A stretch of 64,000 nt of DNA from Arthrobacter pascens. GTDB taxonomy: Bacteria > Actinomycetota > Actinomycetes > Actinomycetales > Micrococcaceae. Where the stretch lies: assembly GCF_030815585.1 (NCBI RefSeq), contig NZ_JAUSWY010000001.1:3038001-3102000 (forward strand). The letters run 5' to 3'. This document shows, piece by piece, positions 16,354-27,002 of this stretch. Under the pieces are notes generated by a model. The model had not been told where the DNA came from. It saw only the letters and a list, made by a program, of their open reading frames with translations, and did not search any database. A program made the translations under genes and the position numbers. Within the stretch, counting starts at the first letter, position 1; every line of letters begins with the position of its first letter.

Positions 16354-18084
16354 ATGGGGCACGTGACGCAGACCTCCACCCGGCCTTCCGGGGCCGGCCA
16401 AACCGCCCCGGGGGCATCCGCCCCCGGCTCCCCGGAAAGCGCCGCTGCCGGAGGCGCCCTTGCCGGCCGCCCCTGGATCAGCCGGCCGGCCCAGGCCTTC
16501 TCCGCCGAAGCCCTCCAGCAGCGGCTCATCGGAAATATCCGCAGCTGGCGGGACTACCCGCCGTCGCTGCGGCTTTGGTTCTGGCTGGTACCGGTACTTA
16601 CGGCGGTGATCGGTGGAATCCTCCGCTTCGTCCGGCTGGAGACACCGCGCAGCCTGATCTTTGATGAGACCTACTACGTCAAGGATGGCTACTCGCTCCT
16701 GATCAGCGGCTATGAGCGGAGCTGGCCGGATAAGGCCAATGATGCCTTTAATGCAGGGAATCCGGCCGTCCTTCTGGACACACCCGAATACGTGGTCCAT
16801 CCGCCCGTGGGTAAGTGGATGATCGCCGGAGGCATGTGGCTCTTCGGCGCCGATAATCCCTTCGGCTGGCGTTTCGCGGCGGCACTGACCGGGACCGTGT
16901 CCATCCTGCTGCTCACACTCATTGCGCAGAAACTCTTCCATTCCCTTCCGATGGCGGCTGCTGCCGGCCTGCTGCTGGCTGTGGACGGCCATCACCTGGT
17001 GATGTCGCGGACCTCGCTGCTCGATATCTTCCTGATGTTCTGGATTCTGGCTGCTTTCGGAGCGCTGCTGATGGACCGCGACGACGGACGCCGTCGGCTG
17101 GCCATCCGGCTGGCAAGCCGGGCCGCCGCTGCCAAAGACGGCCGGCCCTCCGTTAAACAGCTGCTCGCTGGCCCGTGGCTCGGCATCCGCTGGTGGCGGA
17201 TTGGTGCGGGTGTATGCCTTGGCCTTGCCGTGGGGACGAAATGGTCCGGGCTGTTTTTCCTTGCGGGGTTCGGGCTGCTTTCGGTCCTCTGGGACCTCAA
17301 CGCCCGGCGCGTTGCCGGAATCCGCGGTTGGGTCAGCGGCGGGCTCATCAAAGACGGACTGCCGGCCTTCATGAGCGTCGTCCCTGTGGCCGCCCTGGTG
17401 TACACAGCCAGTTGGACGGGCTGGTTCCGATCGAACGACGCCTACTACCGTCACTGGGCCGAGAGCAACCCCTCGGCGGAATGGGGGTGGCTGCCGGATG
17501 CTGTCCGGTCCCTGGCCCACTATCACCAGGAGGCGTACAACTTCCATCAGGGACTCAGCTCCGACCATCCGTACGAGGCAAGCGCCTGGAGCTGGCTCGT
17601 GATGGGCAGGCCCACATCGTTCTTCTACGAGTCGCCCGGGCAAGGAGCCCCCGGATGCAACGTATCGAACTGCGCTTCTGCCATCCTCTCGGTGGGAAAT
17701 CCCATGGTCTGGTGGGGCGCAGCCATCTCCCTGGTGGTCCTCCTCTTCTGGTGGGCCGGCCGCCGGGACTGGCGGGCGGGGGCATTGCTCGCCGGAGTGG
17801 GCGCCGGCTATCTGCCCTGGTTCCTGTATCCGGAGCGCACCATGTTCTACTTCTATGCCGTGTCCTTTGAGCCGTTCCTGGTGCTGGCCCTGGTCTATTG
17901 CCTGGGCCTCGTGCTGGGGCGGGACACCGATCCGCCCTGGCGCCGGCGCTCCGGCTTCTACGTCGTGGCGCTCTTCGTTGCGGGGGCGGTCCTGCTTTCC
18001 GCCTTCTTCTACCCGGTCTGGACCGCCGAAGTCATCCCTTACCAGGACTGGCGATACAGGATGTGGATGCCGTCCTGGATCTAG
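16354..18084 (+). CDS. pmt: Dolichyl-phosphate-mannose-protein mannosyltransferase (Pmt family, GT39)
   Basis: 576-residue multi-spanning membrane enzyme that transfers mannose from a polyprenyl-phosphate carrier to Ser/Thr of secreted proteins during Sec export. Seen: the first large loop with the catalytic Asp-Glu in LIFDETYYVKDGYSLL (about residue 102), HPPVGKWMI, followed by roughly ten hydrophobic helices. The characteristic C-terminal PMT_4TMC region includes YHQEAYNFHQGL and FLYPERTMFYFYAVSFEPF. The ATG at 16354 has AAAGG four bases upstream. It would use polyprenyl-phosphate made from UppS product. The next gene, fadD-like, follows after 68 bases. Confidence 0.93.
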   Translation: MGHVTQTSTRPSGAGQTAPGASAPGSPESAAAGGALAGRPWISRPAQAFSAEALQQRLIGNIRSWRDYPPSLRLWFWLVPVLTAVIGGILRFVRLETPRSLIFDETYYVKDGYSLLISGYERSWPDKANDAFNAGNPAVLLDTPEYVVHPPVGKWMIAGGMWLFGADNPFGWRFAAALTGTVSILLLTLIAQKLFHSLPMAAAAGLLLAVDGHHLVMSRTSLLDIFLMFWILAAFGALLMDRDDGRRRLAIRLASRAAAAKDGRPSVKQLLAGPWLGIRWWRIGAGVCLGLAVGTKWSGLFFLAGFGLLSVLWDLNARRVAGIRGWVSGGLIKDGLPAFMSVVPVAALVYTASWTGWFRSNDAYYRHWAESNPSAEWGWLPDAVRSLAHYHQEAYNFHQGLSSDHPYEASAWSWLVMGRPTSFFYESPGQGAPGCNVSNCASAILSVGNPMVWWGAAISLVVLLFWWAGRRDWRAGALLAGVGAGYLPWFLYPERTMFYFYAVSFEPFLVLALVYCLGLVLGRDTDPPWRRRSGFYVVALFVAGAVLLSAFFYPVWTAEVIPYQDWRYRMWMPSWI

Positions 18085-18152
18085 GGCAGGATTGCAACAG
18101 ACCTGACGATGGAGCCGCGCGCAGCGGTGAGGCAGCGGAAAGGAGACCGGCC

Positions 18153-19598
18153 GTGAGAGAAGCAAGCACAGGACTGCTGATGGAACTTGATCCCGACAGT
18201 AACGTCACCGATCTCCTGCTGCAGCAGCGGGCAGCCAACCCCGCCCACGCCCTCTACTCTCGCAGGGGTCCCAACGGCTGGACGGATATCCCGGCGCAGA
18301 GATTCCTGCACGATGTCAGTGCCCTGGCCAAAGGCCTGATCGCGGGCGGCTTGGAGCCAGGGGACACCGTGGCCGTAATGTCGTCGACAAGCTATGAGTG
18401 GACACTGGTGGACTTCGCCGTCTGGTTCGCCGGCGGCGTGACCGTGCCCGTCCACGAAACCTCTTCAGCCAGCCAGGTGGAGTGGATACTGCACGACGCT
18501 GGTACCTGGCGTGTTTTTGCCGAGGACCGCGAAAAGACAGAAATGCTCGCCCAGGTCCTGGGCTCCTCAGCCCTCCTCAAGGACCGCCTGGTGAATGTGG
18601 TCAGAATGGACTACGACGGCGAAGCCCCCAACCTCGCCAGCCTCGCCGGTGCAGGCGCCGGCGTCACGGACGCCGAGCTCGAACGCCACCGCACCGCCGC
18701 CGTGCTGGACGACGTTGCGTCCATTGTCTACACCTCCGGATCCGCCGGCCATCCCAAGGGCTGCGAGATCACGCACGGCAACTTTGCCCTGGTGGCCACC
18801 AACATCGTGGCCTTCCTCCCCGAGCTCCTGAGACCGGAGAACGCCCGGACGCTGATGGTCCTGCCCGTGGCGCATGTGCTGGCCCGCACCATCCAGGTGG
18901 CCTGCCTCAACGCCGGCGCCACCCTGGGCCACGCCGGCAACGCGGTGCAGCTCCTGGAGGATCTGGGCACCTTCAAACCGACGTTCCTCATGGTGGTGCC
19001 GCGCATCTTCGAGAAGGTCCGCGCCGGTGCGGCGCGCAAGGCAGCATTGTCTGGCAGGGCCGGGATTTTCAGCGCCGCCTCTGCCGCCGCGGTCCGGTAC
19101 TCCAGGGAGCAGGACAGCGCAGCCCGTGGCCAGGGCAGCGGGCCCGGCCTTCTTTCCCGGGCCCGGCACGCTGTGTTCGACAGGCTGCTGTATGCCAACT
19201 TGCGCCAGGCACTCGGCGGACAGGTTCGCTACGCGATGTCAGGCGCCAGCCCTTCTGCTGAGGACGCACACTTCTTCCGCGGCGCAGGCATCCCTGTCCT
19301 GGAAGGCTATGGGCTGACAGAAACCACAGCGCCCTGCACCGCCAACACCCCCACGCGCACCAAGGTAGGCAGCGTGGGCATCCCGATTCCCGGCACTACC
19401 GTTCGCGTCGCTGAGGACGGCGAGATCCTGGTTAAGGGCATCGGCGTCTTCAAGGGCTATCACACCGACGAGGCCGCCAACGCGGAAGCGTTCGTGGACG
19501 GCTTCTTCCGTACCGGGGACCTCGGCGAGCTGGACTCCGACGGCTTCCTGACCATCACCGGCCGCAAGAATGATCTCCCCTCAAACCCGGGCATCTGA
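18153..19598 (+). CDS. Long-chain acyl-CoA synthetase (AMP-binding), C-terminally truncated
   Basis: 481 residues. Adenylation motifs are intact: A3 YTSGSAGHPKGCEITHGN, A5 EGYGLTETTAPC, A7 TGDLGELDSDGFLTITGRK. The protein then breaks off with NDLPSNPGI and a stop, exactly at the hinge (A8), where family members continue for about 110-120 residues through the mobile lid domain with the catalytic lysine (A10). Neither other frame continues the homology before the convergent gene at 19614, so this looks like a deletion rather than a point frameshift. The GTG start has AAAGGAG 8 bases upstream. Without the lid lysine, acyl-adenylate formation should be badly impaired; the gene may be decaying or may do only part of the reaction. 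Confidence 0.82.
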   Translation: MREASTGLLMELDPDSNVTDLLLQQRAANPAHALYSRRGPNGWTDIPAQRFLHDVSALAKGLIAGGLEPGDTVAVMSSTSYEWTLVDFAVWFAGGVTVPVHETSSASQVEWILHDAGTWRVFAEDREKTEMLAQVLGSSALLKDRLVNVVRMDYDGEAPNLASLAGAGAGVTDAELERHRTAAVLDDVASIVYTSGSAGHPKGCEITHGNFALVATNIVAFLPELLRPENARTLMVLPVAHVLARTIQVACLNAGATLGHAGNAVQLLEDLGTFKPTFLMVVPRIFEKVRAGAARKAALSGRAGIFSAASAAAVRYSREQDSAARGQGSGPGLLSRARHAVFDRLLYANLRQALGGQVRYAMSGASPSAEDAHFFRGAGIPVLEGYGLTETTAPCTANTPTRTKVGSVGIPIPGTTVRVAEDGEILVKGIGVFKGYHTDEAANAEAFVDGFFRTGDLGELDSDGFLTITGRKNDLPSNPGI

Positions 19599-19613
19599 CG
19601 CCCTCGGTCAACT

Positions 19614-20675
19614 TCAGGAAATGGCGGCCGGAGTGGTCCGGTCGCTGCTGACCAGGCCGCGACGCCGGCGTGTAGGCCACGTCAGGATCAGCGTCACCAA
19701 AGCGGCAAGCAGGACCAGCGCTGCGATCACGATTCCGGCGTCAATCCAGAACTGGCCCGGGAACAGCCTGATGAGGGTGTCCTGCAAGGAAAACGTCCAT
19801 GACCCGCTGGCGAAGAAGATTCGATGGAACTCGGTGAAGAACTGCTGCCAGCCCAGCACCGCCAGCGCGCCCAAGGCCAGGATGACCACCAGGGCCACGA
19901 TGGAGCCGGCGAACAGTCCTCTGCGCGCTCCTCCGGTGCTGCGGCGGCGCAGGTAGGTGATGGCCACGACGCTCAGCAGGATGAGAAGCGCACCAGCACC
20001 AAAAGTGGACAGGATCACGAGCTTCACATCCGCCATGTGGCTGACTTCGCCGTCCTTGAACAGCTTTTCGCCGCTGCGGTTGACAAGCTCGCCCAGATAC
20101 CGCGGGCCTGACCAGTTGCTCAGGTAGTCAACGGCGTAGGAGCCGTACGTCATCCTGTCATCGGTGCTGAAGCCATAGCCGTCACCGGGGAATCCCGGGC
20201 GGTTGTATTCCACCCACAAGAACAGGGGACTGGCCACCGCCCGCACCGCCAGCACCAGAAGAATCAAGGGATAGAACACGGCGAGGAGGACCTGAACGAT
20301 GCGCGGCGCCAGGGGCTTGGCGTTCGCTGCGCTCTCACGCTGGGCGTTGCGCCGCTCCACCTCCTCCTGCGGTGGACGCACCTGCAGCGCCGACGTGGGG
20401 AGCGGTTCATTGAAATGCGGTTCGCTCCCCTGCCCTGAAGATTCAACACCGGAAGGCTCGACGGCGGCCTCCGCCGCTTTGCGGTCTGCCCGGCTTTCGG
20501 GCTGCGGGTGTGTTGCTGGTCCGGGGTCGGAACCGGTGCCCGGAGTGGCGCCGCCGCCGGGAACGGGCGTCTTCAGCCATTCAAACGCGTGCTCATCCGA
20601 GTCCGCCGAGGTGTCCAGGACGGGATCCGGCTGCGGCTCCGTGCGATTGGCAGGGTTCGGAGAATTGTCTTTCAC
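19614..20675 (-). CDS. TIGR01906/DUF1461 family integral membrane protein
   Basis: 353 residues. The first 120 or so are hydrophilic and Pro/Glu/Ser-rich. Then come a membrane helix (YPLILLVLAVRAVASP), the conserved extracellular DUF1461 stretch (GFSTDDRMTYGSYAVDYLSN and HMADVK), and three further helices. The order helix, long loop, three helices is that of the lactococcal Lit-like/DUF1461 family of membrane proteins. The GTG start is at 20673-20675. It converges on the truncated acyl-CoA synthetase with only 15 bases between stops. Physiological role unknown. Confidence 0.85.
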   Translation of the reverse strand: MKDNSPNPANRTEPQPDPVLDTSADSDEHAFEWLKTPVPGGGATPGTGSDPGPATHPQPESRADRKAAEAAVEPSGVESSGQGSEPHFNEPLPTSALQVRPPQEEVERRNAQRESAANAKPLAPRIVQVLLAVFYPLILLVLAVRAVASPLFLWVEYNRPGFPGDGYGFSTDDRMTYGSYAVDYLSNWSGPRYLGELVNRSGEKLFKDGEVSHMADVKLVILSTFGAGALLILLSVVAITYLRRRSTGGARRGLFAGSIVALVVILALGALAVLGWQQFFTEFHRIFFASGSWTFSLQDTLIRLFPGQFWIDAGIVIAALVLLAALVTLILTWPTRRRRGLVSSDRTTPAAIS

Positions 20676-20799
20676 TGCAGCGTCACTTCCGTTGGGGTCC
20701 GCACCCCCGGCTCACGTCCGGGCAGCGCCATGCATCTGTTGACGAGCCTACCGTCCGGGCCTCCAGGAGGGCGAGGAGCCACCCCGGGAGGCCAGGGAT

Positions 20800-21792
20800 T
20801 CACGCAGCGATTTCGGTGTAGCCGGCATCGTCCGAGCCAAGGTCCCCGCGGGCCCCCGCCAGATAGGCCCGCCTGCCCCAGATCAGGACGTAGAGCCAAT
20901 ACGATGCGAGCACGGCGGAGCCGATGCCAATCTTGACCCACACCGGCAGCGTGCTGGGCGTAACAAACCCTTCAACAAGACCCGACACGAACAACACCAG
21001 TATCAGGCCCAGCGCCACCGTGATCAAGGACCGGCCTTCCTCCGCCACTGCCCGGCCCCTGGTGCGGGGCCCCGGCGAGACCATGGCCCAGAAGATCCGC
21101 AATCCGGCAGCGCAGGCGATGAAGACCGCGGTGAGCTCCATCAGCCCGTGCGGAAGGATATAGCTGTAGAAGACATCGGTCTTGCCTGCAGCCGCGAAAA
21201 TCCCGGCTGCGATCCCCACGCCCTGGGCGTTGCTGAACAGGATCATGGGCACCCAGATCCCGGTGATGCCCAGGGCTACGGCCTGCGCGCTGATCCACGC
21301 GTTGTTTGTCCAGACCGCACCGGCAAAGGAAGCTGCCGGGTTCTCCGAGTAGTAGTCGATGAAGTCCTTTTCCACATACTTCCGGATGGCGGAATCGGTG
21401 GCCAAGGTCCGCAGGGCGTCGGGGGAATTGCCGATCCACAACGCGTAGGCGCCGCCGATCAGGAGGAAGGCGGCGCCGCAGGCCAGCGTCAGCCAGCTCA
21501 ACCGGTAGAGCGCAGCCGGCAGCGCGACCACAAAGAAGCGGGCAAGGTCCGCCATGAAATTCGACCGGGCACCGGTGAAACGTGTCCTCGCCTGGGCAAG
21601 CGTTGCCGACAACGCCGCGGACAAGCCGCTTTCCGGGGCCAGGGACCGGATGAGGGAAAGATGTGCGGACGTGGACTGGTAGAGCCGCAGGAGTTCGTCG
21701 GCCTCCGCGCCGCTGAGCCGGCGTTTGAACGCCAGCTCGTGCAACCTCGACCATTTGTCCCCGTTGACGGCGGAGAAGGCATCCATATCCAC
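20800..21792 (-). CDS. Stage II sporulation protein M-like membrane protein (SpoIIM family)
   Basis: 330 residues. N-terminal helical region FKRRLSGAEADELLRLYQST is typical of actinobacterial SpoIIM-family proteins. It is followed by about six transmembrane helices with the conserved NNAWISAQAVALGITGIWVP and YILPHGLMELTAVFIACAAG motifs. In spore-formers SpoIIM is part of an engulfment complex, but this organism group does not sporulate; such genes usually sit beside RDD proteins, as here (divergent RDD gene at 21866). Function in non-sporulating actinobacteria is not established. Start could be GTG 21790-21792 or ATG 21784-21786. Confidence 0.88.
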   Translation of the reverse strand: MDMDAFSAVNGDKWSRLHELAFKRRLSGAEADELLRLYQSTSAHLSLIRSLAPESGLSAALSATLAQARTRFTGARSNFMADLARFFVVALPAALYRLSWLTLACGAAFLLIGGAYALWIGNSPDALRTLATDSAIRKYVEKDFIDYYSENPAASFAGAVWTNNAWISAQAVALGITGIWVPMILFSNAQGVGIAAGIFAAAGKTDVFYSYILPHGLMELTAVFIACAAGLRIFWAMVSPGPRTRGRAVAEEGRSLITVALGLILVLFVSGLVEGFVTPSTLPVWVKIGIGSAVLASYWLYVLIWGRRAYLAGARGDLGSDDAGYTEIAA

Positions 21793-21865
21793 GGCACCAG
21801 CCTAGCGGCACCGCATTAGACTGTGAGCGTCCGCAGGATGATGCGCGAAGAAGGGGAAACGTGCT

Positions 21866-22666
21866 TTGGGTTCAATAGTCACCGGCGAAGCCGTTGTCCT
21901 GGAACTGCGCCCCGCGTCCTTCGCGGCCCGTGCGCTCGGCCTTCTGCTGGATGTCACGGTTAACGTTGTGCTGCTGGTCCTGATCCTGCTCGGCTTGTCC
22001 GCTGCCGGCCAGGAACTTGATGAGGCAGCGGCGCGCGCGCTGACGCTGGTCAGTGTGGTCTTCTGCTTCGTGATTGTCCCGATAGCCGTGGAGACGCTGA
22101 GCCGTGGCCTCTCGCTTGGAAAACTGGCAGCTGGCCTGCGCGTTGTACGTGACGACGGCGGAGCCATCCGCTTCCGTCATGCCCTGATCCGGGGGCTGAC
22201 TGGCTTCCTGGAAATTTATCTCACCCTCGGCGGCCTGGCCATCGCAGTAGCCCTCTTCAACGACCGGTCCAGGCGGCTCGGGGACATCATGGCCGGCACG
22301 TATGCGCTGCGCAGCCGGGTGCCCGTTGAAGGGGCAGTCCCCGTCTACGTTCCGCCCCAGCTGCGGGCTTGGGCGGCAGCGGCAGACATCGGGCGGATCC
22401 CTGATGCGGCAGCCCGGCAGGCCACACAGTTCATCCGGCATTCCGGACGGATGTCTCCACTGTCCCGTGCCGGCATGGCCGCCTCGATTGCCACCGAGCT
22501 GGCGGGACATGTGGCGCCTCCCCCGCCGCCGGGAACCAGCCCCGACGACTACCTGGCGGCGGTCATCGCAGAACGGCGCACCCGCGAACTGGCGAGGCTC
22601 CAGCAGGCCCGCCGTCGCAACTCCGCAGTGGGCGAGCGGCTGGGCCGCCTGCCGTTTGGGTCCTGA
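21866..22666 (+). CDS. RDD family membrane protein
   Basis: 266 residues. RDD domain covers residues 10-150: ASFAARALGLLLDVTVN carries the Arg/Asp pair before the first helix, followed by LGKLAAGLRVVRDDGGAIRF, ALIRGL and DRSRRLGDIMAGTYALR. A cytoplasmic tail of roughly 120 residues follows. The best start is TTG at 21866 with AAGGGG about 10 bases upstream; no ATG or GTG is better placed. It is divergent from the SpoIIM-like gene over a 73-base gap, a pairing that recurs in actinobacteria. Transport or scaffolding roles have been proposed for RDD proteins; nothing here decides. Confidence 0.88.
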   Translation: MGSIVTGEAVVLELRPASFAARALGLLLDVTVNVVLLVLILLGLSAAGQELDEAAARALTLVSVVFCFVIVPIAVETLSRGLSLGKLAAGLRVVRDDGGAIRFRHALIRGLTGFLEIYLTLGGLAIAVALFNDRSRRLGDIMAGTYALRSRVPVEGAVPVYVPPQLRAWAAAADIGRIPDAAARQATQFIRHSGRMSPLSRAGMAASIATELAGHVAPPPPPGTSPDDYLAAVIAERRTRELARLQQARRRNSAVGERLGRLPFGS

Positions 22667-22735
22667 CACCCCAGGAGCTGTACTTGCCTGGTTTGTGGTA
22701 CCGGCCTGGTCGTCGTCCGGGCCTGGTTCCGGCCC

Positions 22736-23986
22736 CTAGTTGTCGTACTCGGTCCAGGGGATGTTCCAGTCACCGTATCCGTCATCGTGGGCGGCGTAGT
22801 CTCCCTTGGTGTTGATGACCTGGACGACGTCGCCGGTTGTCATGTTGTTATAGACCCAGGCTGCACCTTCAGGGGCGAAGCCAATGCAGCCGTGCGAGAC
22901 GTTCTTGTTCCCGATGAAGGGGTACGCGGACTCCAGAGCCTGGTGGATGTAGGCCCCGCTTAGCGTGAGGCGGATGGAGTACTCCACGTCCACCTCGCCA
23001 TAGTATGCGGGATCGCCGGGCTTGAGCCCGATACTGGCGGCCCTGAAATGGTCGTAGCGGTTCTTCTCCATCAGCACTGCATAGCCACGGGCCGAGGGGA
23101 AGCGCTCGTCGCCCATGCTGACGGGGAGCGTCTTGACCACTTGGTCGTTGACACTCAGGGTGAACGTGTGCGCGGCGGAGTCGGCAATGGCCACCCGCTT
23201 GTCACCAATATTGACGTTCACTTTTTTGTTGAAGTTGGCGATCTGGCCGTTTCCGAGGTCAACGCCGAAGAGCTGCATGTCCATGGTGACCGTGGTGTTC
23301 GCGGCCCAGAACCCTTCGGGCCGGTACCGGACCATGGTGTCGCTGAACCAGTGGAAGGCTCCGGTCTGCCCGGCGCTGGAGGTGACTTTGATGGCCTTTT
23401 CCACTTCAGCCCGGTTGACCACGGGCTCACTGAAGATGACCTGGAGCGGCTGGCCGACGCCAACCTTCATGCCATCAAGGGGGTAGATGGCGGCGTCGGC
23501 CTCATGGGAACTGGAGACGGTGCTGAACGAATGGGTTGTGCTCTTTTCCCGACCTGCGCCGTCGGTGACCACATACGTATAGCTGTACTCCGTATTGAAC
23601 TTCAGGGGTCCAACCGCGGACCAGCTGCTGCCGTCGCCTGCGAAGGTGCCCTGGACGGCCTCGCCGCCGGTGGTGGTGAGAGTGACACCCTCGATCCTGC
23701 CATTGGTGACCTTGAGCGAAACAGGTGCCGCCGGGTTGACTTGCTTGGCTCCATCATCCGGCGAGACGTCCAGTTTCACCGGTGCAACCACGGGCGACGC
23801 CACGCCCGGCGCGGAACGTACGGCGGAGCCCGCCTCCGACTCCATGGAACCGCGGGCAAACCCCGGCGCGACCGCGGCGAAAACGCCGCCGCCGGCAGCC
23901 AGGATGCAGACCACAGCCAAGAGGGCTATCTTCTTGACAGTTCCCCCGCGGCGCGGTCTTAACCCGGACGTTGACTCAGTCTCCAT
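22736..23986 (-). CDS. L,D-transpeptidase with Ig-like domains (YkuD)
   Basis: 416 residues. Signal anchor at about 19-41 (KKIALLAVVCILAAGGG), then two bacterial Ig-like domains of the mycobacterial Ldt type (about 70-260). The C-terminal YkuD catalytic domain has YIHQALESAYPFIG and the nucleophile motif SHGCIGF, with the cysteine near residue 373. It forms 3-3 cross-links in peptidoglycan outside the membrane and is part of the carbapenem-sensitive transpeptidase class. The ATG at 23984-23986 is the clear start. Monocistronic by position: a 63-base gap separates it from ahcY upstream, and the RDD gene converges on it. Confidence 0.93.
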   Translation of the reverse strand: METESTSGLRPRRGGTVKKIALLAVVCILAAGGGVFAAVAPGFARGSMESEAGSAVRSAPGVASPVVAPVKLDVSPDDGAKQVNPAAPVSLKVTNGRIEGVTLTTTGGEAVQGTFAGDGSSWSAVGPLKFNTEYSYTYVVTDGAGREKSTTHSFSTVSSSHEADAAIYPLDGMKVGVGQPLQVIFSEPVVNRAEVEKAIKVTSSAGQTGAFHWFSDTMVRYRPEGFWAANTTVTMDMQLFGVDLGNGQIANFNKKVNVNIGDKRVAIADSAAHTFTLSVNDQVVKTLPVSMGDERFPSARGYAVLMEKNRYDHFRAASIGLKPGDPAYYGEVDVEYSIRLTLSGAYIHQALESAYPFIGNKNVSHGCIGFAPEGAAWVYNNMTTGDVVQVINTKGDYAAHDDGYGDWNIPWTEYDN

Positions 23987-24049
23987 GCAATGATCTTAAA
24001 CCGTCCGGCAGGCTCCGCCGCACCAGCCCCCGTTAATGCGCGTCACGCC

Positions 24050-25537
<1,488 letters not shown>

Positions 25538-25607
25538 GGGAATCCTTTGCTCTGTCCGATTGAGGCGAGGCCTTGAATCGTCGGCGGTGAATCGTGCGGG
25601 TGGGTGC

Positions 25608-25859
25608 TCAGGCAGTTTCGGCCGGGCGGGAAGGTGAGTCATGCTGGGCTGAGTCGTGCTCGTCCGAGCCAGCTGCGTTGGCGGCCTGCAGCAGTTCCGG
25701 CGGCAGAAGCAAGGGTATGCCGTCCTCGATCGCGTAGCGCAGCTTAACGCCGGACTCCCCCGCCGCCGTCGAGACGAGTTCTTCGCCTTCCTGGATCAAG
25801 GGTGATCCAGTCACTGGGCACCTCAGGACGGACAAGAGTTCAGGACGGATCTTTGGCAT
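25608..25859 (-). CDS. Trm112-like/UPF0434 small protein
   Basis: 83 residues. The Trm112 core is [22 protein letters not shown] followed by [19 protein letters not shown]. The single CP motif replaces the two zinc-binding pairs of the eukaryotic methyltransferase activator Trm112p, as in most bacterial UPF0434 members. The C-terminal 20 residues are low-complexity Asp/Ser/His. Bacterial role is unknown, though an activator of methyltransferases is plausible. It precedes ahcY on the same strand, which fits a methylation-related theme. Confidence 0.88.
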   Translation of the reverse strand: MPKIRPELLSVLRCPVTGSPLIQEGEELVSTAAGESGVKLRYAIEDGIPLLLPPELLQAANAAGSDEHDSAQHDSPSRPAETA

Positions 25860-25936
25860 GGTTGATGCTCCCTGACGGGCGCGACTGCGCCGGTGGCTGA
25901 CTGATTAGCAGCTTCCAGCCTACCGCCAGATCGGTG

Positions 25937-26326
25937 TCAGGACGGTTCACGCAGGACGCGGAGATGGCCACGGCGGGCGCCTTCGATCCCGGCGGGAGCC
26001 TCCAATGCTGAATGGACGGAGCGCTGGGTCTGGGACGGCTGGGCCTGCGCTGGAATGGCCGCCGCTTCCCGGACAGCATTTGCCAGAGCAAGCAGGTCAT
26101 CCGGCCCGGGCTGCTGGGGGGTGGACGGCATGGCCAGGCGGAGGACTTCCCATCCCCGCGGCACAGTCAGGGACTCGGCATGCTGGTCGCACAAATCGTA
26201 ACAATGCGGCTCTGCGTAAGTGGCCAGGGGCCCCAGCACGGCTGTGGAATCGGCATAAACGTACGTCAGAGTAGCCACCGCCGACTGGCGGCAGGCTGAC
26301 CTTGAACATTGACGGATAGCTCCCAC
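25937..26326 (-). CDS. DUF3499 family protein (putative zinc-ribbon)
   Basis: 129 residues from a GTG at 26324-26326 preceded by GGGATG. DUF3499 signature: RQCSRSACRQSAVATLTYVY, then YAEPHCYDLCDQHAESLTVPRGWEVLRL. The paired CxxxxC and CxxC-H motifs look like a metal-binding ribbon. The C-terminal 40 residues are less conserved in look. Actinobacteria-specific and of unknown role; it sits next to the metallopeptidase-like, DUF5719, GT2 and WhiB genes in a conserved cluster. The open frame extends upstream to 26455, but those codons overlap the divergent promoter region. Confidence 0.85.
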   Translation of the reverse strand: MGAIRQCSRSACRQSAVATLTYVYADSTAVLGPLATYAEPHCYDLCDQHAESLTVPRGWEVLRLAMPSTPQQPGPDDLLALANAVREAAAIPAQAQPSQTQRSVHSALEAPAGIEGARRGHLRVLREPS

Positions 26327-26445
26327 GACATCCCAGACTACTCCGTGTCCCGGCAGGTTCGGCGTATTGCCCGCCGCAACGACGCGCCGTGTGGGCCCGT
26401 GCGTATTTTGTCGCGTAAATCTCCCGCCGGGTTTACAGTCAATGT

Positions 26446-26961
26446 ATGCAGTCATCGAACCATGATTCAGCTTTTACGGTCCGGTTGGCTGACCCGGGTG
26501 TCCGCAATGACGGCACTGGTTCGGGCCCGTTGGGCAAGAGCTTTGCGATGCGCCGCAGGAACCGGCACGGCCGCGGCCTGCGCGGGGAACTCATGCTGCC
26601 CACGCATCCCGGTTACCGCACCCGCTCCGACCGCTTTGACGACTTGGTGCTGGACTCCGCACAGCGGCTCCACGACATCTGGGGCAAGACCCTTGATGGA
26701 GTGCGGTTTGCCGTTGATGAGATTCCACCCCAGCTGGAACAGCTCGTGGCCGATGCTGCGCCAGCGCCGATGGGCTCCTACACGCCCGCAACAGCCGACG
26801 AAGGTCCGGTCATTACCCTCTACCGCAGAGTAGTGGAACAGGGCTGCGGCAGCCGTGAGGAGCTGCAGGATCTTGTCCACGACGTTGTCGTTGAGCACAC
26901 CGCGGAGATGCTGGGTGTGGCTCCCGAGACCCTGGATCCCGTTTACAGGCGCCGTTACTGA
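26446..26961 (+). CDS. Metallopeptidase-family (zincin-like, PF06262-type) protein with degenerate active site
   Basis: 171 residues. The core runs from RSDRFDDLVLDSAQRLHDIW to VRFAVDEIPP, then ITLYRRVVEQGCGSREELQD and LVHDVVVEHTAEMLGVAPE. This matches the small single-domain zincin-like family found beside DUF3499. The HExxH zinc motif expected in LVxHExxHxLG is replaced by VEHTAEML, so only one of the two helix histidines remains. Peptidase activity is therefore doubtful. The alternative start ATG at 26548 (MRRRNRHGRG) would remove 34 weakly constrained residues. Divergent from DUF3499. Confidence 0.78.
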   Translation: MQSSNHDSAFTVRLADPGVRNDGTGSGPLGKSFAMRRRNRHGRGLRGELMLPTHPGYRTRSDRFDDLVLDSAQRLHDIWGKTLDGVRFAVDEIPPQLEQLVADAAPAPMGSYTPATADEGPVITLYRRVVEQGCGSREELQDLVHDVVVEHTAEMLGVAPETLDPVYRRRY

Positions 26962-27002
26962 TCCTGCCGCTGCTTGTCAGCACCCAGTACCCGCCTCAGC
27001 GC

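Noticed and set aside
22122..22132. AACTGGCAGCT inside the RDD gene, matching 11 bases of the palindromic repeat arm
   Set aside because: Single short match without an inverted partner and within a conserved coding region; chance similarity.
25538..25607. SAH riboswitch upstream of ahcY
   Set aside because: The 70-base gap lacks the conserved GAGGAGCGCUGC-type core; only an imperfect stem around 25558-25581 is visible.
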